A DNA stretch of 64,000 nucleotides from Cunninghamia lanceolata (GCA_027924645.1 BSBN01000860.1:3658001-3722000); one strand, 5' to 3'. Positions 35,361 to 47,328 are shown, numbered from the stretch's first letter. Numbers and translations are program-made. The notes: generated by a model not told the origin, from the sequence alone.

Positions 35361-36187
35361 CTACATTATATCTGGTCTAGTTTGAGTGAGATACAATAAT
35401 CCTCCAATCATTGATCTGTACTTTGTCTGATCTATCTTAGGAGAGTCATCATCTTTGCTCAACTTACATCTGGTTGCCATGGGAGTGTTCATTGGCTTTG
35501 AATCTTCCATTCCAAATTTCCTCAATAATTCTTTCACATATTTGGTCTGAGAGATAAAAATTCCTTTCTTTGTCTGAGTAATTTGCAGACCCAAGAAGAA
35601 ATTCATTTCACTGAGCATTGACATTTCAAACTCACTTTTCATTTGATTTGCAAAGGTTTTACACATACTGTCTCTTACTCCAAAGATGATATCTTTAATT
35701 TGCAGACCATATCACTATGCTCAGATAATTGAAATCCATCTGGTTGTTCAATGTACACTTCTTCTTCTAAGTCACCATTCAGGAAAGTAGATTTGACATC
35801 CATCTAATACACTTTGAAATCCTTGAAGGCATCAAATGCAAGAAATAGTCTGACTGCTTCAATTCTTGCCACCGGAGCAAAGGTTTCTTCAAAATCAATC
35901 CCTTCTATTTGAGAGTAGCCTTTGCAGACTAATCTGGCTTTATTTATGATTACTTCACCAACTTCATTTAGTTTGTTCCAGAAGACCCATTTGGTTCCAA
36001 TCACATTCTTGTTTCTATGTCTAGGAACAAGATCCCAAGTGTGATTTTTTTCAATTTGCATCAAGTCTTCCTCCATTGCTTTGGTCCAATTTTCATCATT
36101 GCAGGCTTCATTTATTGTCTTAGGTTCAATCTTTGAAATCAGACAATATTCATCTGAATTTTGAGCAAATTTCCTTCTAGTTTGCAC
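35361..36187 (-). pseudogene. Copia-1 reverse transcriptase with catalytic deletion
   Basis: Frame 35804-36187 holds the start of copia RT ([19 protein letters not shown], then [20 protein letters not shown], then [11 protein letters not shown]). Frame 35361-35666 holds the end (MLSEMNFFLGLQITQTKKG; YRSMIGGLLYLTQTRPDI). Between them, near 35687-35703, sequence jumps from DMVCKLK directly to DIIFGVRDSM. The stretch that normally carries YGLKQ...W and the start of YVDD is missing. A stop follows the KVY residues at about 35804. This copy cannot encode an active polymerase. Confidence 0.88.
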
Positions 36188-36436
36188 ACCTTTGCTTTTG
36201 TCACCTATGATCTAATCTTCAGAGTGGTTCAGTCTTACATACCTTGGAACTTTGGAAATTTCTTGCACTTCTGCTTCTTGATTAGGCTCATTCAAACCTA
36301 TCTCTTCTTCCTGATTTACTGGATCAGTCTGAATCTAACTTTCAGGAGAGGATTGAGCTCCTTGAACCAGAACACCATTCTGATCATCTTCATCATACTC
36401 ATAAAACCTTCACATTTGTACTTTCTATCATCTTTC

Positions 36437-37110
36437 TTAGTCTCCTGTTATAACACCGTATGCTTTGCTTTGAGTAGAGTAACCCAAGAATATTCCTTCA
36501 TCACTTCTAGCATCAAACTTGCCCAAATCTTCATCTCTTTTGATGTAACATTCACTACCAAAGACTCTGAAATATCTTACAGTAGGAGTAATGCCAAACC
36601 AGAGTTCATAAGGGGTCTTACCGGTATTGCTTCTGATTTGAACTTGATTAAGAGTATAGACTGCAGTGCTGACAACTTCTCTCCAATAGATCTGAGGAAT
36701 ATTTTCTTCCATCATCATAGTCCTAGATGCTTCCTGGATGGTTCGGTTCTTTCTCTCCACTACTCCATTCTGCTGTGGAGTCCTCGGAGCAGACAACTAT
36801 CTCTTAATTCCATGTTTCTCAGGGAATTCTATGAACTCATCGGATGTGAATTCTCCACCTCTATCAGACCTCATACATTTCAACTTTATTCCTGTTTCAT
36901 TCTCTACCATAGCCTTGAATATTTTGAATTTCTCAAGAGCTTCTGATTTCTCCTTTAGAAAGGTTACCCACATCATCCGGGAATAGTCATCTATTAGTAG
37001 CATGAAGTATCTATCACCTTGAATACTTCTGGTTCTTTTCGGACCACAAAGATCAGTGTGAACTAAGTCCAATAGTCCAATAGAAGACAGTTCCTTGCTT
37101 TTGAATGTGA
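36437..37110 (-). pseudogene. Copia-1 integrase core
   Basis: Frame 36797-37072 has the first catalytic Asp (HTDLCGP) and the second (MRSDRGGEF). Frame 36437-36796 has the Glu (TPQQNGVVERKNRT) and the C-terminal GKTPYELWFG, then FGSECYIKRDED. All three catalytic residues are present. One in-frame stop lies between the frames (about 36797-36799) and a frameshift at about 37080-37110 separates it from the upstream frame. Confidence 0.92.
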
Positions 37111-38735
37111 CTGCTCATCTTACCCAACTGACATTCCTTGCACAAGCTATTAGTAGGTTTCACCAATTTTGGAAGATCTCTTACAGCCTGAGTATTGCTT
37201 ATTTTGATGATATTATCAAAATTCACATGACACATCCTTCTATGCCATAACCAACTCTGATCAACTTGAACAAACAAGCAACTTTTACTAGTACCAACCA
37301 AGTGGAAGATATTACCTTTAGTTTGAGTACCGGATGCAATCTCTGTTCTAGATCTTTCAAAGATTTTGCATTTTCCATCCTTGAATCGGAGATCATAGCC
37401 TTTGTCCACCAACTGTCCAACACTGAGAAGATTGTGCTTCAAACCTTCAACATACAGTACATTACCAGTTTTGTTTCTTCCATTAAAAGAAATAGTTCCT
37501 CTTCCTCTGATTCTACTAGCAGAATTATCACCAAACTTCACCACTCCTCCTTCATACCTTTCCAAATCTATGAACTTATTCTTGTCACCTGTCATGTGGT
37601 GAGAGCAACCACTGTTAATGACCCAATCATTCTTTTCTTCAACTTGGGCAGCCAGAGCTCTTTCTACAACTTTATGATTGATAGATACAGAGGATATTGG
37701 TTCTTCTTCCTTGATGGCAATAAACACCCATTCACTTCCGGATTTGTTTCCTATCTTTGATTCATCATCTGTTACTCCTTCATTATCATCTTCTTCATGA
37801 ACATAGTAACAATTCTTTTGGAACCTTGATCTGTTAGGATTTGGCTTTGAAAATCTTTCCAGACATTTTGAGGCAAAATGACCAATCTTATTGCAGTTAA
37901 AACACTTAAAAGGCAATTTTTTTTCATACTTACCGGATCCTCTTGGCAGTCTCTTTACAATGAGGGCTTCAAGTTGAGCAGTTTCTACTTCTTCTTCTTC
38001 CAGGTCTTTTCTTGCTTTTCCATACCATGACAAATTCCTTGATGAGTTCTCTCCCGGATCAAATATTTGTTTACCTTTCACAGAGGCACTGGCTTTGAAT
38101 GCAGATTTAGTTTTGGGGGGATCATCTCCAAATTTGGTCATTTCAAAAGTAGCCATTTTGCCAGCCAATTGGTCTCTTGTGACAGTTGTATGGGCTCTGA
38201 ATTCATCAATGGCAACAACCTTGATTTTGTAAGAGGCAGGAAGGGATCTGAGAATCTTACCAACAATCTCATTTTCATCCAAGACTCCACGAGAATTTCT
38301 AATTGCACAAACCAGCTCATTCACTCTTGGCATAAAAGTGGTAATATTTTCATCATCTCTCATCTTCAGTTTTTCAAATTTTCCTTTTAGACTCTGTAAC
38401 CTTGCACATTTAAAATACTCATCTCCTTCATGCAGAAGTTCCAGTTTAATCCAGATCTCATAGGTAGTTGGTAGATCAATAACATTTGAGAGCTCTGAGT
38501 CAGTTAATGAGCTTAGAAGAGCCTCTTTGGTCTGCAGATTGTTTTAAGCATCTGTGATTCCATTTAGGGTTGTCAGACCACCATGTGGAGGTGCATACGC
38601 TTTTGTGACCATGGACCAGTACACCTTTCCTATACATTGCAAGTGACATTTCATGCGACCTTTCCAAAGAGAAAAGTTGGTTCCATCAAACTTCAGACTA
38701 TCCTTCTTGTATGATGACATCCTGGATCTCCTCAA
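37053..38735 (-). pseudogene. Copia-1 gag, protease and pre-integrase
   Basis: A single frame from the ATG at 38735, broken by one stop at 38544-38546. The gag starts KFDGTNFSLWKGRMK and continues through ARLQSLKGKFEKLKM and VGKILRSLPASYKI. A CCHC knuckle (CFNCNKIGHFASKC) follows with all ligands. The protease site reads INSGCSHHMTG, with Asn in place of the catalytic Asp. The GAG-pre-integrase zinc region (LWHRRMCHVNFDNI; CKECQLGKMS) follows before the frameshift. At 436 codons, the downstream part is among the longest open frames in the window, which suggests young age. Confidence 0.93.
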
Positions 38736-38763
38736 GCGGTTAAGCTCCTTTTAGAGGAACTTA

Positions 38764-38775
38764 GCTCTGATACCA
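38764..38775 (-). promoter_or_regulatory. Primer binding site of copia-1
   Basis: GCTCTGATACCA on the plus strand, complementary to initiator tRNA-Met, two bases before the 5' LTR at 38778. Confidence 0.95.
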
Positions 38776-38777
38776 AT

Positions 38778-40030
38778 TGTTAGACTTAGAGCATACAACT
38801 GAGAGGGGGTACAACTGAGAGGGGGGGTGAATCAGTTGTGCGAAACTTTCCCTTTTTAAACACTTGAATCTTCTTTAGTGATTAGCATAATATTAATCAT
38901 GAACCATAATGCATTTAAATCAGAAGCAGAAACATATCAACACATATGACACCAAGATTTTGACGTGGAAAGCTCGGTTAAGGGAAAAACCATGGGGTGA
39001 TTAACCCAAGAATGTATTCTCTGTTAGAAGAATAGAAAGAACAAAATGGCACATGCCAATTAGGGCTCACTACCTGAGCATACTGCTCACAAGAGGCTCA
39101 CTGCCTACAAGAGACACACTGTCTACAAAGGAATAAGTATCACCTTTATGAACTAGAGAATAGCATCTTCAACATGCTTGAATCAGTTCCATTTAATCCC
39201 AATACTTCTGCTTTGCCTTTCGCACTTCTCTTCGCTACCACACACTCATCACCACAAGACACACTTCAAAATAAATTCACAATCCCTTATTTATACAAGG
39301 CATCAACTTATGAACAATCATCTAAGTTGGCAAACACCTACAAGAACATCCGCAAGACGTGTAATACAGGTCGGCCAGTCTCAAGAAGAACACCAATATC
39401 CATGGTTATTCTTGAAATGCAAACTCTAACTTTAATGCGGACCACCAACATTAACTGGACATGATCCAACGATCGTCATAACCTTCCCTGAATCACCAAA
39501 AACATCCGCACTTCATCATCCTACTGGAATTCTTCTCTCCTTCATTCGGAGCTACAAGAACACAGTCTGTCATCATTGTTACAAATGAATAGCCTCTTCT
39601 GGACCTTCAACCCATGAACTAATTTAGTTGATACTTCACAAGGACATCCTCAACACTCCCTCAGATCCACAGAACGGGATAATGAGATACCAGATCTCAT
39701 CGGACCTATCTGTGGCACTCTGTCACCTTTGAACACCTGCCAGAACCGATTCTACTTGAGTGACCATAACTTCTTCAGATCTTCATGTGGACCTCTGAAA
39801 TCTTGAATGGAGCATCTCAAGACTTATATCTACAAACCCTTTAAACCGCATCCTCTGATCCTCAACCTATTGAGGACTTTTACCTTCTTGTCATCACTGT
39901 TCTTCACTGTTCCTGATTGAGACTTATTTTCTCAATATCCTCAGCACACAACTCATCTAATCCTTCTCATTAATGCAACATGAGTATGTTGACATCAATG
40001 ACAACACCGGTTAGGCCCATACTTACAACA
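38778..40030 (-). repeat. 5' LTR of copia-1
   Basis: 1253 bp, TGTTAGACTT...TTACAACA. It differs from the 3' copy by a short direct duplication of ACAACTGAGAGGGGG near 38795-38830 and scattered substitutions. Confidence 0.96.
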
Positions 40031-40035
40031 AAGTA
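40031..40035. repeat. Target site duplication of copia-1, right
   Basis: AAGTA, identical to 33184-33188. Confidence 0.96.
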
Positions 40036-40074
40036 AATAGTGAAATGTACGGGAATGAAAAAGTAGGCCTCACG
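40036..40074 (-). repeat. 3' LTR of gypsy D, sense-start segment
   Basis: Continues the LTR interrupted by copia-1; matches 42281-42319 (AATAGT.AAATGTA.GGGA.TGAAAAAGTAGGCCTCAC). The terminal base is G here and A in the other copy. Confidence 0.85.
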
Positions 40075-40085
40075 TCCTCCCCCCT
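40075..40085 (-). promoter_or_regulatory. Polypurine tract of gypsy D
   Basis: TCCTCCCCCCT on the plus strand (sense AGGGGGGAGGA), next to the inner LTR end. Confidence 0.8.
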
Positions 40086-40101
40086 AAGACTGTACTTCCT
40101 C

Positions 40102-41441
40102 CTAGAAGTCATCAAAGAGGTGAGGATAAAGGGCCCTCAATCTCACTACATCCTCCCATGTCGCCATGACCTTATCGTACATGTCCCACTAGACCCTAAC
40201 CTGGTCCAGCTCTCGACCTCAAAGGCCCAGCGTCTGATGAGTCAATATGCGAATTGGATCCAAAGCCAACTGATCGTTTGCCTCTACCTGAAGAGCACTC
40301 CAATCTAATAGATGAGATAAGTCAGATATGTAACACCGTAAGACTAAAACATGATAGACATCATGGATATGTGACAGGCTAGGTGGCAAGGCTAGACAAT
40401 AGGCTACAGGTCCTATCCACTCCAAGATCTCAAAAGGTCCTACAAATCGTGGTGTGATCTTAGAGCCCTTTCCATAACGGATTGGACTCTTGTGTGGCCG
40501 CACTCTAAGGAATACCCTGTCACCCACTGAGAAGCTCTGATCAGTTCTCTTAGCATCGACATACTTCTTCTGTCTATCCTGTGCCTCCTGAAGTCTCTGC
40601 CTAATCAATGTCACCTGCTGCTCCATATCCTAAACTAACTCTAGACCAATGGCAACCCTGTCCTCTATCCGATCCCAACTTAATGGTGTCCTGCATGGTC
40701 TGCAGTATAAAGCCTGAAAAGGAGGCATACCCAATGAGCTGTGATGCCCATTATTGTAGGAAAACTTAACCAGATATAGATACTCCTCCCATCTAGACTG
40801 ATGGTCCATAACATACATATGAAGCATGTCCTCCAACACCTGATTAACTCTCTCTGTCTGTCCATCGGTCTCAAGCTGGTAAGCGGAACTGAAGTTGATT
40901 TGTGTGCCCAACACCTGCTATAAGGCTCTCCAAAAGGCTGATGTGAATATTGAATCCTGATCAAAAATGATACGGTGATGTACCCCATTTAATCTAATAA
41001 TCTGATCCAGGAATACCCTCACCACAGATGGTGCATTGTAAGTCATGTGTATAGGTGAAAAATGTGCCACCTTGGTCAATTTGTCAACCATCACCATGAT
41101 GGCATCATGGCGGTGTGATGACATAGGAAGACCAACAATAAAATCTTTGGAAATGGTGTCCCATTTCCACTCAGGTATTTCATGAGGGTATAACAGTCTT
41201 GCTGGATGCTGATGCTCGGCCTTGACCCTTTGGCACTCAAGGCAACGAGCAACATATTCTGTAATGTCTCGTCTCATACCTGCCTAGTGGTATAACTGTC
41301 GCAAATCGGCATGCATCTTGTTCACCCCTGGGTGTGTTGCATAAGGTGCTCTATGAGCCTCTGAAAGAATCACTGCACGAAGATCACCCACATGGGGTAC
41401 ATAGATGCGCTGTCGATGTCTAAGCAACCCATCTGACTCTA
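40102..41441 (-). pseudogene. Gypsy D integrase with chromodomain
   Basis: One minus-strand frame throughout, ending at a stop at 40102-40104. It has an H2C2 zinc head (ATHPGVNKMHADLRQLYH ... CLECQRVKAEH) and a core with Asp (KDFIVGLP), Asp (IIFDQDSIFTSAF) and Glu (ETDGQTERVNQVLEDM), all present. A GPY/F module (FVGPFEILEWIGPVAYCLAL) follows, and finally a chromodomain ending WEDVVRLRALYPHLFDDF. Premature stops lie at 41284-41286, 40918-40920, 40630-40632, 40219-40221 and 40189-40191. All can be read as one-step transitions from Gln, Arg or Trp codons expected in the family. The chromodomain would target insertion to chromatin marks. Confidence 0.92.
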
Positions 41442-42319
41442 AGGAAGTGGAAAGGATGGGGTTGAGTGTTGGACCCACTCATCCTCTCCCTTCCATGCCT
41501 CCAATTTCTTCACTTAGCTTCAGGGTGAAGTTAAGGTGACCAAATGGAGGTTTACCAAGGGTTACCCAAGTCAAAAAGGTTCCTAGACCCAAGGGGTACA
41601 ACCCAGGGTCAAGTTTAGCCCAGTTTGAGCACCAAGGGTTAAGTTAAAGCACATGAAAAGGGGTCTCAAAATTTATAACTTAAAAAATGAAATTCAAAAG
41701 ACAATATTCTTACAACACCAAATAGAATTTAAAATAAAAGAGGGGTAGACTTAGCCTGACTAACAACATGCAATTAACATTACATAATTTCATCATGCAC
41801 AGAGTTGATCTTGGTTCCTTGTGGAACTAGATAAGCTTCACAGGGGATAACAACATCGTGTGTGGGATGATCTCCAATTTCTGTGGCTTGTTAGAAATAT
41901 CCGTGCACTCAATTGCAAAGTTAATTCCACATATATATAATAGTCGAAGCAAATTGAAACATACACTCGCATAGAATATCACAAGTTCATATAAGCATAA
42001 AGGAAGTCACATTACAATTAGATTCTAAATTTTGCATTTCAAACATCCATTCCCAAGATTGAATCACATAACAATTTTCTATCTAACATCACCCAATTAG
42101 TTTTCCCATAACATCATAATATAAACCATCTGTCTAACATCATCAGTAAAACAATATCCAGGTCTAAACACATCGTAAGCATACTAAGCATAACAAGTCC
42201 ACATACAACATAAAGTCTAATATTCAGAAATTTGGGATCAACAGTCCCACAAGTCTAAATGTATCACCAATAGTAAAGTAAATAGTCAAATGTATGGGAT
42301 TGAAAAAGTAGGCCTCACA
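41442..42319 (-). repeat. 5' LTR fragment of gypsy D
   Basis: Matches 32351-33188 plus 40036-40074 at high identity. It begins abruptly inside the pol frame at GGAAGTGGAAAGG, so it is a deletion junction and not an LTR boundary. Confidence 0.9.
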
Positions 42320-42324
42320 AGCTC
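42320..42324. repeat. Target site duplication of gypsy D, right
   Basis: AGCTC, as at 28359-28363. Confidence 0.65.
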
Positions 42325-45300
42325 ATCCTTGTGTAATGGATGAAAAGAGGGTTAAGGGTGTTGGTTGATAGTTTGATTAGGTCGTCCTTTCACTCAATAC
42401 ATTCAAGGACATTTAATCAAGTTGAATTAGAACTTTTGCAAGAGGACTCAACTATCAAGTTTGCTGTCACTTGGAATGATAAGGAAATTTGAAATTTGTT
42501 GATTAATTTGTTAACTTTAGCCCAATTATGCCTAAAACCATAATTATGCAAAATCGTAAGCAAATAGATGAAAAACGACAAATGATTCTACAGAAAGACA
42601 CTAAATACATATCAGATACATACCAGATTTTGGATTTCAGAGTGCAGATACTTCAAGGTTGAAAGAGAGGGTGCCTAAGCCCAAGGTGGTACTTTTTCTG
42701 AGGGCTTCAGGATGAAATCTACTACAGACTGCAACCTGCTCCAAGATTTCTAGCATTGCAAAAATGGAGGTCAAAAGAGCAGGTGCCCTTGACGTTTTAG
42801 TGATATTTTTATCCTTTTTCTTCAGATCCAGATTCCTTTTGCTTTTCCATGATCCTCTGTAACTCCTCTTCGCAAGATCTGATACTTGTCACCTGCAATC
42901 ACAAGAGAGGGGTTGGGGGTTGTGGTGTTTAGGAGCTTGCCTCGGTGAAGCCCCTGGCATTCAAGCCTTCCAACACCATTGTTAGATAGAGAGTGCGTGT
43001 CCTTGGTGGATAGAGCAAAAAGAATGATAAAGTAGATAGATTGAATCACAAATAGATATCACCTCAGAGGTGGAGCTCTCAAGGAGATGAAGATATTTAA
43101 CACCATGAGAAGATGAAGCCAAATTTGCAATAACAAACACAACAACAACACAATTATGCTCTACAACACAATGAATGCCTTGAATGCTCTATGATCATAA
43201 GTTTGCCTTAATCACAAATCATCTTCTAGTTTACAAATGAAGTCTTAAACATGATTATATATGCATTCTTGCTAAACTTTTGTAATTCAAACTTAACATG
43301 CTGACAATGGAAACCTTTTAATGGTCACCATCCAACATTCAAATTTGGGGCCCCGAAAAAATAGGGCAAGGAAAGGGTGCGGGCGCCCTTGTCCAGGCAC
43401 CTATTTTAGGGTTGGATTAAGCTCAAAGATGTCCCCTGTGTCCCATTTATCATGGGTTTCAGGGGATTTTGCTCCGGTATTCATTTCTAAGATGCATGAT
43501 TAAAATTAAGGGACCTGGGAGCTAAACTTAGGGGGTAAAAGTCCTAGGGGGACATTTTATGACATAACACCTTGCAAGATAGATTTTTTAGAATTTGCAC
43601 ATAAACCCAATTCTATAGTAAAATATATGTTTAGCTCGTAATTCCACATGCATAGGTACAAAAAATTATATGCAGACATGTAGATGGCCTATGAGATGAT
43701 ATTCTTATTGCCTTTAGAAATCAAGCTGATCTCTAATGATTTTTCTCCTTGTAATTGCAAATGAATTTCCCACGTGAATTAATGACACGTTAAATGTTTT
43801 TAAATACAATGACATAGCAACTTGTTGCACAAATGTGTGTTAAGTCATCTCATAATTTTGGGTTCATTCCCACATTCCCAAGAATTGAACCTAGTTAATC
43901 CCAAGTAATGCAGAAACGAATTTGAGGAATAAGGAGGTGATCTCAAGGCAAGGAGCAAATGTGTGGAAGTGTGAACAAGGGTGCAATAATTATGAGTAAA
44001 TGAAAAATATATGAAAATTGGTGTAAATGAGGGTAACAAGTAGATAGATAGGAATCAAATTGTGAGGTAAACCTAACACTAAAATATACCACTTATCAAT
44101 ATGTAATTATATTAAGTCATTCCAATAAAATAAACACAAAACTAAATAGAAAATCATATAAATATACTAATTTTACAATTACAAAAATACAAATTATTAG
44201 AAATTTTAAATTAACTTAATGATAATGCTATCAATCAATAATTATTAGCATTATTATTAGTAATATATGTTAATTATATTAATAATTATATAATTCCACA
44301 AAATTATTTATATAAATATCAATTATTTATGGGGTCTTACCCACACTCGAAGAATTTAGTTGAAGTAAAGGATAGTGAAGAGCATAAATTAAATGAGATA
44401 ATTTGTAGGGTGTAGATATTCCAAAGACCATTATGGCTTCTAATAATTAAAGCAAGAAATGCTATTCAACTGTACCTTAATGCAGTTAAGACATTTCTTC
44501 ACTTTTATAAGTGCAGACCTTGCAAGTAATCATATTCTATGAACGCTGAGCCAATGTAAAGGAACATTTGAGAGCTTGAATGTTTTAAATCAAGGGGCAA
44601 AGCACAATTGTTCAACATCATAAAGATTCTTCATTAACAACAAGCACAAACCTATTCTTACTATATGCCATAAGAAAAGGATAATCTTATAATGTAAAAA
44701 GGATTAATATGGGACATTTTAGTTATATATATATATATAATCTTAAAGTAGGTGAATGTTAATAAAATTATACATTTCAAAAATTAAGGTTTTAATATAT
44801 ACAAAATTTAATTAATTTAAAACTATTAAGTTACAACTAAGATCTTCGTAAAACAAAAAAAGAAGTTATTATAAGGTTTCAATACAATTTTTATAAATGG
44901 TAAAAGATGTAAAACACCCATATATTGATATTAAATATAATTCAAAGTTAAACACAAAATTTTTGAAGCTCCAACTATGTAGGACCAGGCATGATACACT
45001 AAAAACAAATGTTGATGACAGTCATAATTTTCACCATAAATATAAAACAAAGCAAGTATATCAAATGAATCAAAGTTAGAACTATATAACATAGATACTA
45101 TATTTCATAGCAGGTTCGAAGCTTCCATGGGTGTTAGATGGAGTTATGGGAATTGTCTTCCAATTCAGTAGGTGGAGGCAACAGGTGAAGCTAGAGGTGC
45201 AACTTTTGGAGGTCGAGGAGCCATACATGAGGAGTGGAAGCTGAGAAACTATATTACATTAAACACTTCCTTTGCTTTGATGTATAGATTTGGTGGAAAT

Positions 45301-45616
45301 TGAAACCGATGAGTATTTAAAGCCATGTTGAGGGCGTTGAGGTAGCTGTTCTATAGTCCTTTTTAGATGGCTTGGAAAACACATGCCATCGAGGAGAAGA
45401 CCAAAGTAGCTCAATAGGAAAGAGACCCCCACTGGGTGCTTCACCCTCAAATAGGTCATATCTCTCCATCGCCTTTTTCAATTTGTCCAAGGGGAAAGAT
45501 AATCATGGATATAGTCAAATCCAATCATTTCCACAAAGTTAGTATCTTGGACAAGATCCATGATATTTGACAAGAAGATGGATGCCACTTCTCAGTATGA
45601 GAGAGAATGTGGGAAG
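42325..45616. other. No gene seen
   Basis: About 3.3 kb with no supported gene. Short frames at 42822-43049, 43321-43503 and 43845-44039 have no motif. The region 44090-44340 is extremely AT-rich. The stretch 42600-43120 resembles LTR/leader sequence in composition but no repeat partner is present. Confidence 0.5.
45612..45616. repeat. Target site duplication of copia-3, left
   Basis: GGAAG, versus AGAAG at 50165-50169 (4 of 5 match). Confidence 0.7.
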
Positions 45617-45975
45617 TGTTGGTGTATATTAAGCTTACTTAGGTGTGCACATTCATCTATGTTTAGCCACAAGCTATTCATGGTGTGCCTAGGTTAGCTT
45701 TGTCTAAGTTAAGTGGTTACTTTTCCTATTCTTGGAGCACTACTATTCTTAGTGATATTTTCCTATTATTGGCCCAACTATTCTTAGTTGATTATGCCCT
45801 ATATGTACTACATATTGGAAGCTAATTCATTATCCCAGTTATTGCTTGCATATCCATTCTTGTTTGTATTGCATACTCTTGTTTGTTTAACTTTTGCAGA
45901 GTGTACACGATAGCTTGACTTTTGTAGCTCAACCAAGTGCTATCATTCATCTAGTTGATCTTGTTCAATCTCACA
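45617..45975 (+). repeat. 5' LTR of copia-3
   Basis: TGTTGGTGTATATTAAGC ... CAATCTCACA. Its end abuts the primer site. It closely matches 49808-50164. Confidence 0.93.
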
Positions 45976-45987
45976 TGGTATCAGAGC
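45976..45987 (+). promoter_or_regulatory. Primer binding site of copia-3
   Basis: TGGTATCAGAGC, an exact complement of the plant initiator tRNA-Met 3' end, directly after the LTR. Confidence 0.96.
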
Positions 45988-47328
45988 ATGTATTGTTTTG
46001 AATGGTGGCCTAGGTATATTTGCATATTTAATTTAAAAATAAGGTTTGCATAAAAGCAAGGAATTATTTCTGTGTGTTCTTGCATATTTTGGTTGCTGTG
46101 GAAAGTGGTAGCCTTGCAGAGGTCGATCCAACATACAAGGTGCCCTCCCAAGGTCCTGAACAAAGGAATACATAGGCATTTTGAAGGTAGGAAAGGTCAC
46201 CTAGTTTGTAGAGCCAATATGTAGAGGATTATTCTTCCCAAAGGTGTGAGTTTTTTGGTAAATCTGAAAGGCCTCCAATAGAGGTGATCTGCTTACACAA
46301 GGAGAGAAGGTTGATTTAAAGCGACCAAAAGGGAGTTCCTTTCTTGCAGAAAGGACAAAGGTACAAATCTTCAAAGAAGGCCCATCCACTATTCAAACCT
46401 CAAATTTTGAAGGTGCTTTCAAACTGAGTGGAGAGGCATTTTATTGTGCAATTATTTTTGCAAGTGGTTTGTGACAACAAAGGCATCGATTTAGGGCTGC
46501 ACATAGAGGGACATGTCGACATATAAGAAACGTCAAAACCAACAGAGGCATGAATCAAAACCAATTCGTCCTTGTTGAAAACCACGTTTTTTATCCTGAC
46601 TCTATTAAGAGAGATTCATTTCTACAGAGAGGGGGGCCGATTTTTGTATTGGAAGGTAGAAAAGGCAAGATGTAGGCACAAATTTGTTCAAGCAAGGCAG
46701 ATGAAGGCATGAATCAGGTAGGAAGGCTATTGGTGGAGCTTGTGGCCTGTGTTAAGAACTCAAAAATAGAGCAAGACGCCAAAAATAGCACCCTAAATCT
46801 GCCTCCATCAAAAAATAGGTTTTTGACATCCTCCATGGCATCAAGTTTAGCATATGTCTCCTCTTTTTTGTGGAAGGCATTTATTTTTGCTTTTTACTAG
46901 TGCTTTTTTAATTTTTATCTCAAAGGCATTCAATTTTGCCTTTTTTGCTAAAAATAGGAGGGTCCTTTTTTTGGAAGACTTTGAAGTGCCTAAAATAGCA
47001 TATTTCTCTCTTTTTTTGTCAAATCTTTTTTTTAAGTGCTAATATAGGCAAAATTATGATTCTTGTAATGGCAATTCAATTTGAGTTCCAAAATTAGAAG
47101 GATTGTTATTTTCAAGCTAAGTATTAGGGTTTGATCATGCACTATCATAAAGTGCCATTTGACCCACTTAGACTTGTCTACGCACTTAATTATAAAGTGC
47201 CAAACTGAGAGGGGGATCTGGATATTTTGAATCAAGGGGGGTGTATTGGTGTCATGCCTTGTGTACTTCCAAATCTTCTCCATAATTTTCCTTTCTGCAC
47301 TTAATTTTTGCAAAACTACTTCAACAAC
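45988..47328 (+). other. Long leader of copia-3, no gene
   Basis: No convincing coding sequence. The 46709-47042 frames are Phe-rich and overlap each other. The T-rich stretch 46850-47040 is low complexity. Confidence 0.5.

Larger units (their letters stand above)
33189..40030 (-). mobile_element. Ty1/copia element copia-1, structurally complete
   Basis: 6842 bp, with two similar LTRs (33189-34426 and 38778-40030), perfect 5-bp target duplications AAGTA, a primer binding site and a polypurine tract. The coding order on the minus strand is gag, protease, integrase, RT, RNase H, which is diagnostic of Ty1/copia. It is inserted into the 3' LTR of element D. The coding region is only lightly decayed except for a deletion in RT. 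The SGCSHHMTGD-type protease context resembles SIRE/Maximus-type elements, but lineage is not certain. Confidence 0.97.
28364..42319 (-). mobile_element. Chromodomain gypsy element D with internal deletion
   Basis: Bounded by TGTCATGCCC at 28364 and ...CCTCACA at 42319, with a 5-bp duplication AGCTC outside. In the sense (minus) direction the order is LTR fragment (42319-41442), integrase and chromodomain (41441-40102), polypurine tract, long 3' LTR (40074-40036, then 33188-28364 after the nested copia-1). Gag, protease, RT and RNase H and most of the 5' LTR are missing. The deletion joins pol to the LTR at 41441/41442. The chromodomain places it among chromoviruses, consistent with LTR ends of the TGT...ACA type. 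Confidence 0.75.

Noticed and set aside
36161..36946. 261-codon plus-strand frame
   Set aside because: Antisense shadow of the copia-1 integrase and the end of its RT frame on the minus strand.
37266..37760. 164-codon plus-strand frame
   Set aside because: Antisense of the copia-1 protease/pre-integrase frame.
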